A DNA stretch of 64,000 bases from CAWDMW01 sp963803575 (GCA_963803575.1 CAWDMW010000002.1:1612001-1676000), one strand, 5' to 3'. Shown: positions 35,261-45,360, numbered from the stretch's first letter. The notes: generated by a model not told the origin, from the letters alone. Numbers and translations are program-made.

Positions 35261-36163
35261 CCACCACCCTGCATCTCATCGCAATCTGAAAGCTGGGCAT
35301 GTTCAAATTCCAGTGTTGAATGCCCAACATCAAATTGCTCTGAGAGCATGGCTTTAAGGGCGGTTTTGACTTTCTCTATATGCGCCGGTTCATTATCGTT
35401 TGGCACTACATGCGCTTCGAGCGCATTGTGATGTTCATCCAACTGCCAGATATGAACATGATGGACGTTGGAAACGCCATCGATCGCTTCCATTGCTGCA
35501 ATTACTTCCTGTATGGATAGATGCTCTGGCGTTCCTTCCATCAATAAATGAATGGTTTTGGGCAGCATGGTAAATCCCTGCCACAGCACATATCCTGCGA
35601 TCACCAAGGTGAGCAGCGTATCCACCCAATACCAGCCATAAAGCAGGATCAGCGTACCGGCGATAATCACGCCGATAGATGCCAGTGCATCCGATACGTT
35701 GTGCAAAAACGCCGCTTTGATGTTCATGCTGTTTTTGGACATGGCATAAGTCAGCACAGCGGTGACGATATCAACTGCCAGCGCAATGCCTGCGACAATC
35801 ACCACCGTCCAGCCTTCAATTTCTTGCGGCTCGGCAAAACGCCATAATGCTTCGTAAATCAGATACAGCCCGACAATAACAAGTGTGGTCAGATTGATAA
35901 GCGCGGCAATCACTTCGGCGCGTTTATAGCCAAAGGTTTTATGCTCATCGGCAGGTTTGCGCCCAATCTTTACGTGCAAATAAAGCAATACCCAGCGAGG
36001 CGGCATCACTCAAATTATGCAGCGCATCGGCAATCAGCGACAAGCTGCCCGAAAGCACCCCGCCAATCACCTGCGCGGCGGTAAGCAGGACATTCACACC
36101 AACGGCAGCGATCAGCTTACCATCTCCCATATTTTCTGCGCCGTGATCGTGTGAATGTCCCAT
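35257..36163 (-). pseudogene. czcD: CDF zinc/cobalt/cadmium exporter (CzcD-like), one-base frameshift
   Basis: The first 65 codons (MGHSHDHGAENMGDGKLIAAVGV... LIADALHNLSDAASLGIALFA) and the remaining 236 (IGRKPADEHKTFGYKRAEVIAALINL... HVHIWQLDEHHNALEAHV) are in different frames, joined near 35967 by one extra base in AAAGATT. Restored length is 301 residues, normal for CzcD. The HxxxD site (HNLSD) and second (HNVSD) are intact. The gene is either recently broken or affected by a sequencing error. Confidence 0.8.
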
Positions 36164-36174
36164 GATGTTGCTCC

Positions 36175-36570
36175 TTATTGGCTATTACCCATCCATTTGT
36201 TGTGCCACTTGTTATTCTGCATATCGCCCATGCCCATATCTTTGTGCATTTGCTGCATTTCTTTCATATGTTCCTGCATGGCAGGGCAATCATCATAATT
36301 GCCGTTACAATCCTTGTGCATCTGATCCATCATATTGCCCATATTCTGGTGCATCTGACGCATCGATTTCATGTAATTTTGCATAGACATGTCGCTGTTA
36401 TTGCCATTCATCATCTGCATACACATCGGACAGCACATCATCATCGGCGCATTGCCGCTATTTTGCATTTGCTTACCCATTGAGCCGCTTTGCCCATTGT
36501 TGGTTTGGGCATAGACCGCCAATGGTATGGCAAGCAATGCGAGGGCTAAAAAGCTGGTTATTTTCTTCAT
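36175..36570 (-). CDS. Secreted Met-rich copper-binding protein
   Basis: 131 residues from ATG 36570 (AAGGAG). A signal peptide (MKKITSFLALALLAIPLAVYA) is followed by a Met-dense sequence (APMMMCCPMCMQMMNG, MHQNMGNMMDQMHKDCNGNYDDC, MKEMQQMHKDMGMGDM). Met/Cys clusters of this kind bind Cu(I) or Ag(I) in the periplasm. No named family recognised. It sits between the CDF gene and lspA. Confidence 0.75.
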   Translation of the reverse strand: MKKITSFLALALLAIPLAVYAQTNNGQSGSMGKQMQNSGNAPMMMCCPMCMQMMNGNNSDMSMQNYMKSMRQMHQNMGNMMDQMHKDCNGNYDDCPAMQEHMKEMQQMHKDMGMGDMQNNKWHNKWMGNSQ

Positions 36571-36589
36571 GGTATTCTCCTTGGTTTGT

Positions 36590-37072
36590 TTAGTTGGTTG
36601 GTTGTTGAAGGGGTGACGTTTTAGCTTCACCGAGCGTGCTGAATAAAAGCAGCGCCACACCGATAAAGATAAAACTGTCGGACAGGTTAAAGGCAGGCCA
36701 GTGGTAGCCAGAGGCATGGAAATCCAGATAATCAAACACGGCGGAAAACCGTATCCTATCTATAATATTGCCAATGGCTCCGCCGATAATCAGCCCCAGC
36801 GCTAAAGCGGTGGAGCGATGTTCGACCTTCCTTAACCATACGAATAGCCATGCTACGATGAGCATGGCGACAGCTGAGAGAATCCACTGACCGTTTGGGA
36901 TATTCTGCAGCATGCCAAAGCTGATGCCGGGATTCCATACCGTCACCAGATTAAAAAATGGGGTCACCAGCACTGGCGCTTTTGCGCCTGCAATGGTGGC
37001 AAATAACACTTGCTGGGTGAGCTGTATCAGCAGCAAAGCAATCGCGGCGATGGTGATGCCAAATCGTGTCAT
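36590..37072 (-). CDS. lspA: Signal peptidase II (LspA)
   Basis: 160 residues from ATG 37072. Four membrane helices carry the catalytic motifs GGAIGNIIDR and WPAFNLSDSFI, with the two Asp residues. It removes lipoprotein signal peptides. LspA copies are common in metal-resistance islands next to CDF transporters. The start overlaps the restored stop of the upstream transporter gene. Confidence 0.9.
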   Translation of the reverse strand: MTRFGITIAAIALLLIQLTQQVLFATIAGAKAPVLVTPFFNLVTVWNPGISFGMLQNIPNGQWILSAVAMLIVAWLFVWLRKVEHRSTALALGLIIGGAIGNIIDRIRFSAVFDYLDFHASGYHWPAFNLSDSFIFIGVALLLFSTLGEAKTSPLQQPTN

Positions 37073-37688
37073 GACTGCCTCGCTTCTTTTAGCTCTTTGA
37101 TGGCCGAGCGATAAATGCGCCATGCGCTGCGTAAAAACAGTGCGGCAATCACAAAGGCGACAATGAATATCCGGCCAGTGGCTTTGGGTGAACGCTACGG
37201 CAGCGGCTGCGGAGCATCACCAGCACATTGCCGATGGCATCATTGCGGCTGCAAATCCACACCGATTCGCGGTTGCTATCGCCTTCGCGGTAGCGGTAAA
37301 GCATCCATGCGCTGGCAATATTAACCAGCAATGCCAGCAGGCCGATAGCTCCCATTACCTCGGCTTGTGGCACTGCCTCGGTTGCGGCGCGGTAGATGCT
37401 ATTGCCGATGACCAGCAGGCCAAATAACCCCATCGTGCCGCCTTTGATCAGCGAGGCTTTGGCGCGGGTGGCCAATGCCTTATCCAGCACATAGAGCGAG
37501 ATGGCATAGTTAAAGGCATCGGCAAAGAAATCCACCGCATCGGCCAACAACGCTACCGATCCGGAATAAAGGCTGGCGATCACCTCCACCAGAAACATTC
37601 CGGCATTCAGTGCCAAAATAATCCAAAGGATTTTCCGGTAATTGCTATCGGCTACATTGCCGCCAGCATCATTATCGCAACAACTCAT
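37069..37688 (-). pseudogene. Short CDF-like cation transporter, two single-base insertions
   Basis: MSCCDNDAGGNVADSNYRKILWIILALNAGMFLVEVIASLYSGSVALLADAVDFFADA opens a small cation transporter of the CDF-related type found beside czc and lspA genes. The frame is lost after residue ~157 (SRNDAIGNVLVML). Removing one C near 37210 restores AAAAVAFTQSHWPD, and removing one near 37165 restores a final helix and ALF-LRSAWRIYRSAIKEL to a TGA at 37071-37069, giving 205 residues. Decay or sequencing error. Confidence 0.7.
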
Positions 37689-40600
37689 AGTGCCTCCTCT
37701 TTACGTTCTTTTTTGTGAAACAGGCGATACAGAGGCTGGCAGCACCAGCAAGGTCAGCGCGGTGGAGGAAATAATCCCGCCAATCACCACTGTGGCTAGT
37801 GGCCGCTGCACTTCCGCGCCTGCGCCTGTGTTTAAGCGCCATTGGCACAAAGCCAAGGCTGGCAACCAATGCGGTCATTAAGATGGGCCGTAGGCGCGTT
37901 AAGTGCACCTTCGATGATGGCCTCATCCAGCTTCATACCTTGATCTCGCAGATCGCGGATGAAACGACACCATCACCACGCCGTTTAGTACCGCCACCCC
38001 TGACAGCGCAATAAACCCAACCCCTGCGGAAATCGAGAGTGGGATATCTCGCAGCCAAAGTGCGGCAATCCCTCCGGTTAAGGCCAATGGCACACCGGAG
38101 AAGATCAGCAAGGCAGCGCGACCTGAGCCAAACGCCATAAAGAGCAAGCCGAAAATCAGCAGCAATGCTACTGGCACCACGATAGTCAGGCGCTGTTTAG
38201 CAGAGATGAGCTGCTCAAATGTGCCGCCATATTCCGTCCAATAACCGGGAGGGATATCAACCTTGTCACGCACAGCTTGTTGTACATCTTCAACGAAGCC
38301 GCCCAAATCACGACCGCGTACATTGGCGGTGACCACAATACGACGCTTGGCCTGCTCGCGGCTAATTTGATTCGGGCCATAAATCACCTCCAGATCTGCC
38401 ACTTCTTTTAGCGGTACATAGTCCGGCTGGTTACCACCTGTTTCCTGATGTGCTTGATTAAGTGGCACTGGCAAGCGCTGGAGCGTGGCCATATCAGTAC
38501 GCAAATGCTCTGGCAAACGCACGATAATATCAAAACGTCGGTCGCCTTCAAAAAGCTGACCTGCTTCTTTGCCACCCATTGCCACCTGCACCACATCTTG
38601 CACATCGGACACATTCAAACCGTAGCGATCCAATGCAGCCCTGTTAGGTTGGATAGATAACACTGGCAAGCCGGTTACCTGTTCAACCTTTACCGATACG
38701 GCACCATCGACCGTTCTTAGCACAGCAGCAACATCCTGAGCGGAGCTGAGAAGCTGGTCGAGATCATCACCATAGACCTTTACCGCCAGATCACTCCGCA
38801 CACCTGAAATTAGCTCGTTAAAGCGCATCTGGATGGGCTGGGTGAATTCGTAATTATTCCCCGGCGCAGCCTGCAATGCTTCCTCCAGTTCTTTAATGAA
38901 TTCCTGCTTGGTTTGGCTTGGATCAGGCCATTCACTGCGAGGTTTAAGGATTAAGAATGTGTCGGCCACATTCGGTGGCATCGGGTCGGTTGCCACTTCT
39001 GGCGTACCAATCCTGCTAAACACTTCCTTCACTTGCGGAAACTGGCTGGCAATATTCTCGACAGATTTTTGCATTTCCACCGATTGTTCAAGGCCAGTGC
39101 CGGGAATACGCATAGCATGGAAAGCGATATCGCCTTCATCAAGGCTGGGGATGAATTCCGCCCCCATGCGCGAACCTACTGCCAAACTCAGCAGCACCAA
39201 GACGGTGGCACCGATGATAATCTGTTTGGGATGCACGAGACTCCATTTTAGCATCGGCTCATACCATTGCTTTGATTTACGGATGATGGCGCTTTCTTTT
39301 TCCTCCACCTTGCCGGTGACAAACAGTGCAACAGCGGCTGGCACGAAGGTGATGGACAACACTAATGCAGCCAGCAATGCGGTGACCACGGTAAAGGCCA
39401 TCGGGTGGAACATCTTGCCTTCAATGCCTGTAAGTGCAAAGATCGGCAGATATACTACGGTGATAATTAACACCCCAAACAGGCTGGGCTTGATTACCTC
39501 TGCTGTCGCTTCGGCGGTGAGCTTAAACCGTTCCTCTTTGGTGAGCAGCCGCCCTAGCTGGTGCTGCATCATACCAAAACGCCTGATACAATTTTCAATG
39601 ATGATCACTGCGCCATCAACAATAAGGCCAAAATCCAATGCCCCTAAACTCATGAGGTTGCCCGATACACCGCGCTCGACCATCCCGGTGATGGTCATGA
39701 GCATGGAGATCGGAATCACGGCGGCGGTAATCAGTGCAGCGCGGATATTACCTAGCAGCAAAAACAGCACCACAATCACTAGCAACGCGCCTTCCATGAG
39801 GTTCTTTTCTACCGTCCAGATGGTGCGATCCACCAATGCGGTGCGATCATAGACTGGCTTGGCAATCACTCCTTTGGGCAGGCTGTCATTAACGACTTCC
39901 AGCTTTTCTGCCACGCGGCTCGCCACGTCACGGCTATTTTCACCGATAAGCATCATTGCCGTGCCGAGCACCACTTCCTCGCCGCGCTGCGTTGCCGCAC
40001 CCGTTCTTAAAGGTGAGCCAAGTTTGACGTCGGCAATATCACTAATGCGTAGGGTTAGGTCATCGCGCTTGGCGACAATGATATGCTCAATATCGCCTAT
40101 ATCTTTGACCTGTCCGGGGATGCGGATCAGATATTGTTCACCGCTTTTCTCAATATAGCCTGCGCCAACATTATCGTTATTACGCTCCAGTGCGGTCATC
40201 ACATCGCTGGTGGTCAGGCCATAAGCCAGCAAACGCTCTGGATAAGGCATGACATGGAATTGCTTTTCATAGCCACCAATGGAGTTAATCTCGATGACAC
40301 CCTTGAGATTGCGCAGCTGCGGCTCGATGATCCATTCCTGTATCGTCAGCAAATCCATCGGCGTATAGGCAGTGCCATCTTCTTTAACCGCGCCTTCCTT
40401 TGCTTGGACGACATACATATAAATCTCACCAAGTCCGGTGGCGATTGGCCCCATGATTGGCTCTAACCCGTCCGGGATTTCACCTGTGATTTGTGATAGG
40501 CGCTCGTTTAGGAGCTGCCGCGCAAAATAAATATCGGTGCCATCTTCAAACACCACCGTCACTTGGCTAAGGCCATAACGCGAGAGCGAGCGTGTGTAGT

Positions 40601-40838
40601 CCAGCTTTGGGATGCCTGCCAATACGGTTTCAATGGGGAATGTAACGCGCTGCTCGACCTCTAAGGGAGAATAGCCCGGTGCAGCGGTGTTAATCTGCAC
40701 CTGCACATTGGTGATATCCGGCACCGCATCAATCGACAGGCGGTTGAAATTATAAACCCCAAGCGCCATTAAGCCGATCACAATGAACATGACCAGCCAG
40801 CGGTGGCGTATGGAAGCGTAAATAATTTTCTCTAACAT
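37685..40838 (-). pseudogene. czcA: CzcA-type heavy-metal RND pump, 3' end with four single-base insertions
   Basis: An intact frame of about 958 residues covers nearly the whole pump: MLEKIIYASIRHRWLVMFIVIG, the periplasmic domains, and the proton-relay helix DFGLIVDGAVIIIEN, whose two Asp and Glu mark Zn/Co/Cd-type pumps rather than CusA. After GVVMVSF the frame breaks. Removing single bases near 37961, 37900, 37832 and 37732 restores IRDLRDQGMKLDEAIIEGA, TRLRPILMTALVASLGFVPMAL, NTGAGAEVQRPLATVVIGG and LYRLFHKKERKEEAL, total 1049 residues, the usual CzcA length. If real, the pump loses its last membrane segments. Confidence 0.85.
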
Positions 40839-40847
40839 ATTGCTCTC

Positions 40848-41822
40848 CTAATGGTCATGTTCGGCTTCGGATTTACCGATATCTGCTTTGATGATAAAAC
40901 TGCCGACGCTGACATATTCCTCGCCCGCCTTTAGGCCGGAGAGAATTTCCACCATCTCGCCATCGCGTTTACCAACGGTCACCGGACGAGCTTCGTAAGC
41001 ATTACCTTCTTTTACGAAGACCACATTTTTCTCTTCAATTTGCTGGATCGCATCTTCTGCAACTGCAAGGCTTACGGGATGCTGATTGAGCAATACATCG
41101 CCTTCAACGGTCATACCGGGTCGCCATGTGCTTTCCGAATTGGCTATGGATACCACGGCTGTGACCGTTTGGCTGAGTGGGTCAGCGGTGGGAAGGATCA
41201 GCGTAATCGGCGCTTCGGTTTTGTGGTCATCATCAATCGTATGCACCCGCACCGACTGGCCTTTTTTTACCTTACCAAGGTCACGCGGGAAAACATGAAA
41301 TTCAGCCCACACTTCCGACAGATCGGCGATGGTGAATAACGGCGTATCTCCTACGACATTGCCGATATTGGTATTGCGCGTTAGCACGACGCCATCAACT
41401 GGAGAGGTAACATTGTAGCTGCGCAAACTATCATTGGCTTCAATGGAGGCCAACGCTTGACCTTTGCTGACCGTATCACCCCAATTAACTTTTACGCTTT
41501 TAACGATACCGGAAAAACGAGCGCCCACTTCTGCTGTAGTGTTGCGGTTGGTAACAATACGCCCGGTGAGGGTTAGGGTCTCATATAGTGTTGCTGCTTG
41601 GGCTTTGGCGGTTTGAATGCCAGCCTTTTCTGCCACTGAGTCATCAATGACCGTTCTGCCTTCGCCATGCTCTTTTTCTCCATCTTCCTCATGGTCTTCA
41701 TCGCCATGTTCGTCACCATGTTCCGCATGAGAATGATCTTCGTGATCAGATGTCGCGTAGTAGCTGATGCCTCCGGCTACGACTAGAATAATCGCAAGAA
41801 GTATTAGATAATTGTTTTTCAT
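40848..41822 (-). CDS. czcB: RND efflux periplasmic adaptor CzcB
   Basis: 324 residues. One N-terminal membrane anchor is followed by a His/Asp/Glu-rich metal-binding stretch (DHEDHSHAEHGDEHGDEDH) and the adaptor core (GARFSGIVKSVKVNWGDTVSKGQALASIEA, TSPVDGVVLTRNTNIGNVV). It links CzcA to CzcC and probably hands over metal. The stop is 9 bp before the czcA start. Confidence 0.92.
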   Translation of the reverse strand: MKNNYLILLAIILVVAGGISYYATSDHEDHSHAEHGDEHGDEDHEEDGEKEHGEGRTVIDDSVAEKAGIQTAKAQAATLYETLTLTGRIVTNRNTTAEVGARFSGIVKSVKVNWGDTVSKGQALASIEANDSLRSYNVTSPVDGVVLTRNTNIGNVVGDTPLFTIADLSEVWAEFHVFPRDLGKVKKGQSVRVHTIDDDHKTEAPITLILPTADPLSQTVTAVVSIANSESTWRPGMTVEGDVLLNQHPVSLAVAEDAIQQIEEKNVVFVKEGNAYEARPVTVGKRDGEMVEILSGLKAGEEYVSVGSFIIKADIGKSEAEHDH

Positions 41823-43117
41823 TTGTTTTCTCCTGTAGTCGTCAGCCGCTGCACATTTGCGCTGGCAGTATGATAAGCGCGAAGTGCTTCAACATATTGC
41901 TCCTTCACTTCAAAAAGGGTGCGCTGGGCATCCAGCACTTCCAAATAAGGAAAGCTGCCTGCCTGATATCCTTCGCGGGAAAGCCGGAAGGCTTTTTCGG
42001 CGGAGGGAATAATGTCACCTTTGAGTGTTTCGGCCTGATCGTAAGCGTTGGTTAAATCTTCAAGATATTGGAATATCTCGTTACGCAATGTTAGTTGCGC
42101 ATGACGACCTTGGCTTTCGGCCTGTGATGCCTCGCTCCGGGCTTTGGTGATGTTGCCCTGATTGGCGTTAAATACCGGGATGGGTATGGATAGTCCAAGC
42201 ATGAAGGCTTGCTGGTCGTCCTCTCGCAAATCACGCACACCGACAGTGACGTTGGGATCAGGAATGGCATTCGATTCTTCCAATTCCGCCAATGCTGTGC
42301 GACGCTGATATTCCACCTCCCAGCGTTTTAAATCCGGCGTTTTATCCAGCAATGTTTCCACCTCATGTTCGGTGGGCGGTGCTTTAAGTTCATAGAAATG
42401 CGCGTCCGCTAAGTGAAAACTATCATCATGGCCTGCCCATAGGCTGGAAAGCACATGCTTGGTATGCTGTGATTCTCTCTCGGCGCGGGTCAGGTTGAAG
42501 CTGGCGGTGGAGACACCAATCTTCGCTTTGCTCTGCTGGATTTCCGGCTCACGTGCGGCCTGCACCCGTTTTCTAACCGTCTTGTATAGCTGCTCTGCCA
42601 GCTCCTTACGTTCCTGAGCAAGGCGCAAAGCCTCCTGCGCGGCAACCGCATCGGCATAGGCAATATGCACATCGCGCACTAAGTTAAACTGCTCGATATC
42701 CGTATCCAATTGGCTAAGGGCATATCCTTGCTCGGCCACGGCCATACGGTTGCTACGTTTTCCACCTATTTCGATTTGCTGCGATACCCCGTAAGTGATC
42801 TCAGCGCCGCTGATACCGCTAAACTGCCCACTACCTGCAATATCTTCTGCTTCCATAAAGATATTGGGGTTTGGAAGGTAGCCTGCTTGCTCGCGCATTC
42901 CTGCTGCCGCTTCCTGTCCGGCTTTACTGGCTTTCAATCGTGGAGCTGCGTTAATTGCTTTTGCAATGGCATCGTCAAGCGTGATGACAGATGCGTGATG
43001 CTCTTGATGTTCTGCGTGAATCTCTGGCTGCGCTGCTTTTTCTGCCCATGCGGCTGATGACAACATGGTTGAGCACACCAACCCTCCTACACAGAGTGTC
43101 TTTAATAATAATTGCAT
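41819..43117 (-). CDS. czcC: RND efflux outer-membrane channel CzcC (TolC family)
   Basis: 432 residues. A signal peptide (about 1-25) is followed by a His-rich stretch (HAEHQEHHAS) and two repeats of the outer membrane efflux protein fold (ITLDDAIAKAINAAPRLKASKAGQEAA, LGLSIPIPVFNANQGNITKARSEASQAE, EGYQAGSFPYLEVLDAQRTLFEVKEQYV). It overlaps czcB by 4 bp. First gene of the czcCBA operon. Confidence 0.92.
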   Translation of the reverse strand: MQLLLKTLCVGGLVCSTMLSSAAWAEKAAQPEIHAEHQEHHASVITLDDAIAKAINAAPRLKASKAGQEAAAGMREQAGYLPNPNIFMEAEDIAGSGQFSGISGAEITYGVSQQIEIGGKRSNRMAVAEQGYALSQLDTDIEQFNLVRDVHIAYADAVAAQEALRLAQERKELAEQLYKTVRKRVQAAREPEIQQSKAKIGVSTASFNLTRAERESQHTKHVLSSLWAGHDDSFHLADAHFYELKAPPTEHEVETLLDKTPDLKRWEVEYQRRTALAELEESNAIPDPNVTVGVRDLREDDQQAFMLGLSIPIPVFNANQGNITKARSEASQAESQGRHAQLTLRNEIFQYLEDLTNAYDQAETLKGDIIPSAEKAFRLSREGYQAGSFPYLEVLDAQRTLFEVKEQYVEALRAYHTASANVQRLTTTGENK

Positions 43118-43224
43118 GATATTTTCCCTAAATTCCTAAATCCGTGCTGTATCGCAACGAGTTAAACGGCAATGACCGCGCACAAATTGCGTTGCAGGCA
43201 CACGTCACCTGCTAAAAAAGGAAT

Positions 43225-43548
43225 CTAGGCTTGGGGAGGTCGTGAAGGAGGGTAGTGCAGTTGAGAAAGGTAAGTAACACCCTCACTGCTATGCGCTGTT
43301 TGGCTTGAGGCCATCACAGGCTCGGATTTGCCGTTTGTGAAAGCAGCATGATGATGGTGTCCGGCGCAACGAGCGCAACAATCGCAATCAGCTTTCTGAC
43401 TGCCATCATCTTGATCATGCTTATCCATCACAGAAGTTTGCTGTAACCCATCACAAACAAAGCCTTCCGCGCAATCGGCATGCGCTGTGCTGGCGATACT
43501 CATCACCATCATTGCAACCACCAAAATATATGCGGGAAGTTTTTTCAT
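43225..43548 (-). CDS. Small secreted Cys/His-rich protein, promoter-proximal in the island
   Basis: 107 residues from ATG 43548 (an ATG at 43560 is also in frame). A signal peptide (MKKLPAYILVVAMMVMSIAST..A) is followed by CAEGFVC, CDCCARCAGHHHHAA and a C-terminal LHYPPSRPPQA. It is the first gene of the minus-strand island. Like the protein at 33935 it combines a Cys cluster with a Tyr-Pro-Pro end. Probable periplasmic metal binder or sensor; family unknown. Confidence 0.65.
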   Translation of the reverse strand: MKKLPAYILVVAMMVMSIASTAHADCAEGFVCDGLQQTSVMDKHDQDDGSQKADCDCCARCAGHHHHAAFTNGKSEPVMASSQTAHSSEGVTYLSQLHYPPSRPPQA

Positions 43549-43560
43549 GCGCTCTAGCAT

Positions 43561-43827
43561 AAAGCAAATAAAATAAACTGCAATAACATCTTCGTTTTTC
43601 GGTTCAATTTATCATTGGATTATAGTATTATGTGTGTTCACCTACTAAATCCATACTCAACCCACGATATACATTCCAACCTATAAACAAACTTATAAGT
43701 TGTGATAACTATTTTCATTATTCTTATTGTTATAACCCCTTATAACTTTTCTTATCGGCTAATTAGCCAACGAACAACAGGACGTTTTTGTAAAAAAAAT
43801 GACGATTAATGATATATGGGGGATAAC
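43561..43827. promoter_or_regulatory. AT-rich divergent region between metal island and early genes
   Basis: It separates the minus-strand metal island from plus-strand early genes. A perfect 12-bp palindrome AACTTATAAGTT lies at 43690-43701, and TTATAAC occurs twice in direct repeat near 43730 and 43740. These are good operator candidates for the island or for the prophage. No gene is seen. Confidence 0.4.
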
Positions 43828-44604
43828 GTGCCAATCCCAGAAAAACAGTACACTAGATTGGAGGCGCTTCTAGGGAGGTGGAAACTATCTAGGGACGATG
43901 TATTTTATGCAATAGAGAACGGTTTGCTGCATTGTTGTGTCTGGCTACAGCCACGATATATGGAGTGCGGCTCGAAAGAAAATGGCTGCTTTCATGCCAA
44001 GCGGCAACAGCGTAAAGATGGATTGGTGCTGGTTCGGCCAGAAGATTGCCATGCCATATTCCAAAATGATGAAGTGCTGGCGCATAGCTTCATCCCCATA
44101 GAAAATCCCAACGATCTTCTACGCATTACGCATGAGCCACCGCAGCCCTATATTTGTCTGAGGCTGCAACATTTGCTGGTAATGCAAGATGAACAAAAGC
44201 GATTTGAGCGCACCTATCATATTCGCTGCCGTGGCAAATCCTATAAGAAATCAAAACATAGCCGTAAATGCCATCGCCCTAAGCCCACGATTCAGGTTTT
44301 CAATAATTACAAAGAAGTGCTGGTGGATGATAGCACCTATCATTTCGGGCAGGTGCAGGCTGATATCGTCAAGCAATTGCATGATGCCAGCAAAAGCAGT
44401 GATCCGTGGGTGCATGGTAAAACGCTACTGAATAATTCCGGATCACAGGCGATGCGGTTTCAGGATGTATTCAAAAATAAAAAAGGTTGGCGCGATATTA
44501 TCGAGTCAGACGGACGCGGCCATTATCGACTAAAGCTAAAAGCCAAACAATCTTACAAGCCACCAGCCGGTAGCTTATCAAAACAGCAGCAGTTGGAAAG
44601 ATGA
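43828..44604 (+). CDS. Unknown protein with helix-turn-helix-like ends
   Basis: 258 residues from GTG 43828, which has GGGGGA four bases before it; the upstream ATG 43816 has no ribosome site. The N terminus (YTRLEALLGRWKLSRDDVFYAIENGLLHCCVWL) looks like a short excisionase/MerR-type helix-turn-helix. The middle is basic (HIRCRGKSYKKSKHSRKCHRPKP). The C-terminal 90 residues (VDDSTYHFGQVQADIVKQLHDASKSSDPWVHGKTLL...GHYRLKL) resemble a winged helix. No family recognised. Its place beside the repressor suggests a DNA-binding early protein, possibly an excision or replication regulator. Confidence 0.65.
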   Translation: MPIPEKQYTRLEALLGRWKLSRDDVFYAIENGLLHCCVWLQPRYMECGSKENGCFHAKRQQRKDGLVLVRPEDCHAIFQNDEVLAHSFIPIENPNDLLRITHEPPQPYICLRLQHLLVMQDEQKRFERTYHIRCRGKSYKKSKHSRKCHRPKPTIQVFNNYKEVLVDDSTYHFGQVQADIVKQLHDASKSSDPWVHGKTLLNNSGSQAMRFQDVFKNKKGWRDIIESDGRGHYRLKLKAKQSYKPPAGSLSKQQQLER

Positions 44605-44619
44605 TCTTGAAATGCTCGT

Positions 44620-44976
44620 CTATTTATCGGTAGTGTTTTCAAGGAAGGTAGCGAGTGCATTTTGATTCTTCTGAGATAAAGCTCGGAAAGATTCAATTAG
44701 TTTTATTTCATCATCATTTAAGCGATATTGCTCTCCGCTTTGAGAGTCAGGTAAGAAATAATCATAAGCAAATCCTAATATCTCTGCAAACTCGTACAAT
44801 CGAGAAACTGATAGGCGATTTGCTCCCCGCTCATACTTTTGAATTTGTTGAAAGGTGACTGGATCAGTAAGACTTTTCCCAAGCTCTGCTTGCCCGATTC
44901 CGCGATGTATCCGAGCCTCTTTTATACGTTTGCCGATATAAATATCTAGCGGATTAGTCTCTGTTTTTTTCTTCAC
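44620..44976 (-). CDS. XRE-family repressor
   Basis: 118 residues from GTG 44976, preceded by GAGGTG; longer open sequence upstream has no ribosome site. IGKRIKEARIHRGIGQAELGKSLTDPVTFQQIQKYERGANRLSVSRLYEFAEILG is a Cro/CI-type helix-turn-helix. The C-terminal part is helical and there is no autocleavage (S24) domain. It is the likely prophage repressor or a Cro-like regulator, divergent from the replication genes. Confidence 0.85.
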   Translation of the reverse strand: MKKKTETNPLDIYIGKRIKEARIHRGIGQAELGKSLTDPVTFQQIQKYERGANRLSVSRLYEFAEILGFAYDYFLPDSQSGEQYRLNDDEIKLIESFRALSQKNQNALATFLENTTDK

Positions 44977-45264
44977 AAAACACCTCGGCTTTAATGGACG
45001 AGGTTTGGCACCAGCAGGTGCCAGGAGGTTAGTAAGCCAACGAGCGGCTGCGGTGTATTCCCGCAAGCGGTATTGTATTTCACCGCCCTCCCGACATAAG
45101 TCGTGGAGGACATTTGGCGAATACGTAGTCCAAAAAGGACGTATCTCGTTGGGGTTACTACACCCCGTCACGAAAACGAACATACCTTATTCCAGATAAA
45201 CTTCAATTGATTCAGTAATTAAGTTGGAGGTTAATGCTTCTGCCCCCAGTCAGCTCCCACCCAG

Positions 45265-45360
45265 CCCGTAGCCGACCCGTAGCCAGCCCCCACTAAGCTG
45301 TTACAAAATGGGAATACTAGCTGAATTTTTTCTCACACTGCCCGTAGCCAGCCCGTAGCA
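45265..45360 (+). repeat. Iteron-like direct repeats CCCGTAGCC
   Basis: CCCGTAGCC occurs at 45265-45273, 45276-45284 and 45341-45349, and with one change at 45352-45360. Within each pair the spacing is 11 bp, about one helical turn. Related CCCA/CAGCCCCCA pieces lie around them. Arrays like this upstream of a replication protein are typical of iterons or multi-site operators, so this may be the phage replication origin or control site. Confidence 0.5.

Noticed and set aside
38896..39852. Long plus-strand open frame inside czcA
   Set aside because: It is antisense to the conserved pump frame, with no ribosome site and repetitive low-complexity Ser/Thr/Pro content.
44977..45183. N-terminal extension of the XRE protein to ATG 45183
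   Set aside because: The added 69 residues have no family features and no ribosome site. GTG 44976 follows GAGGTG and starts just before the helix-turn-helix.
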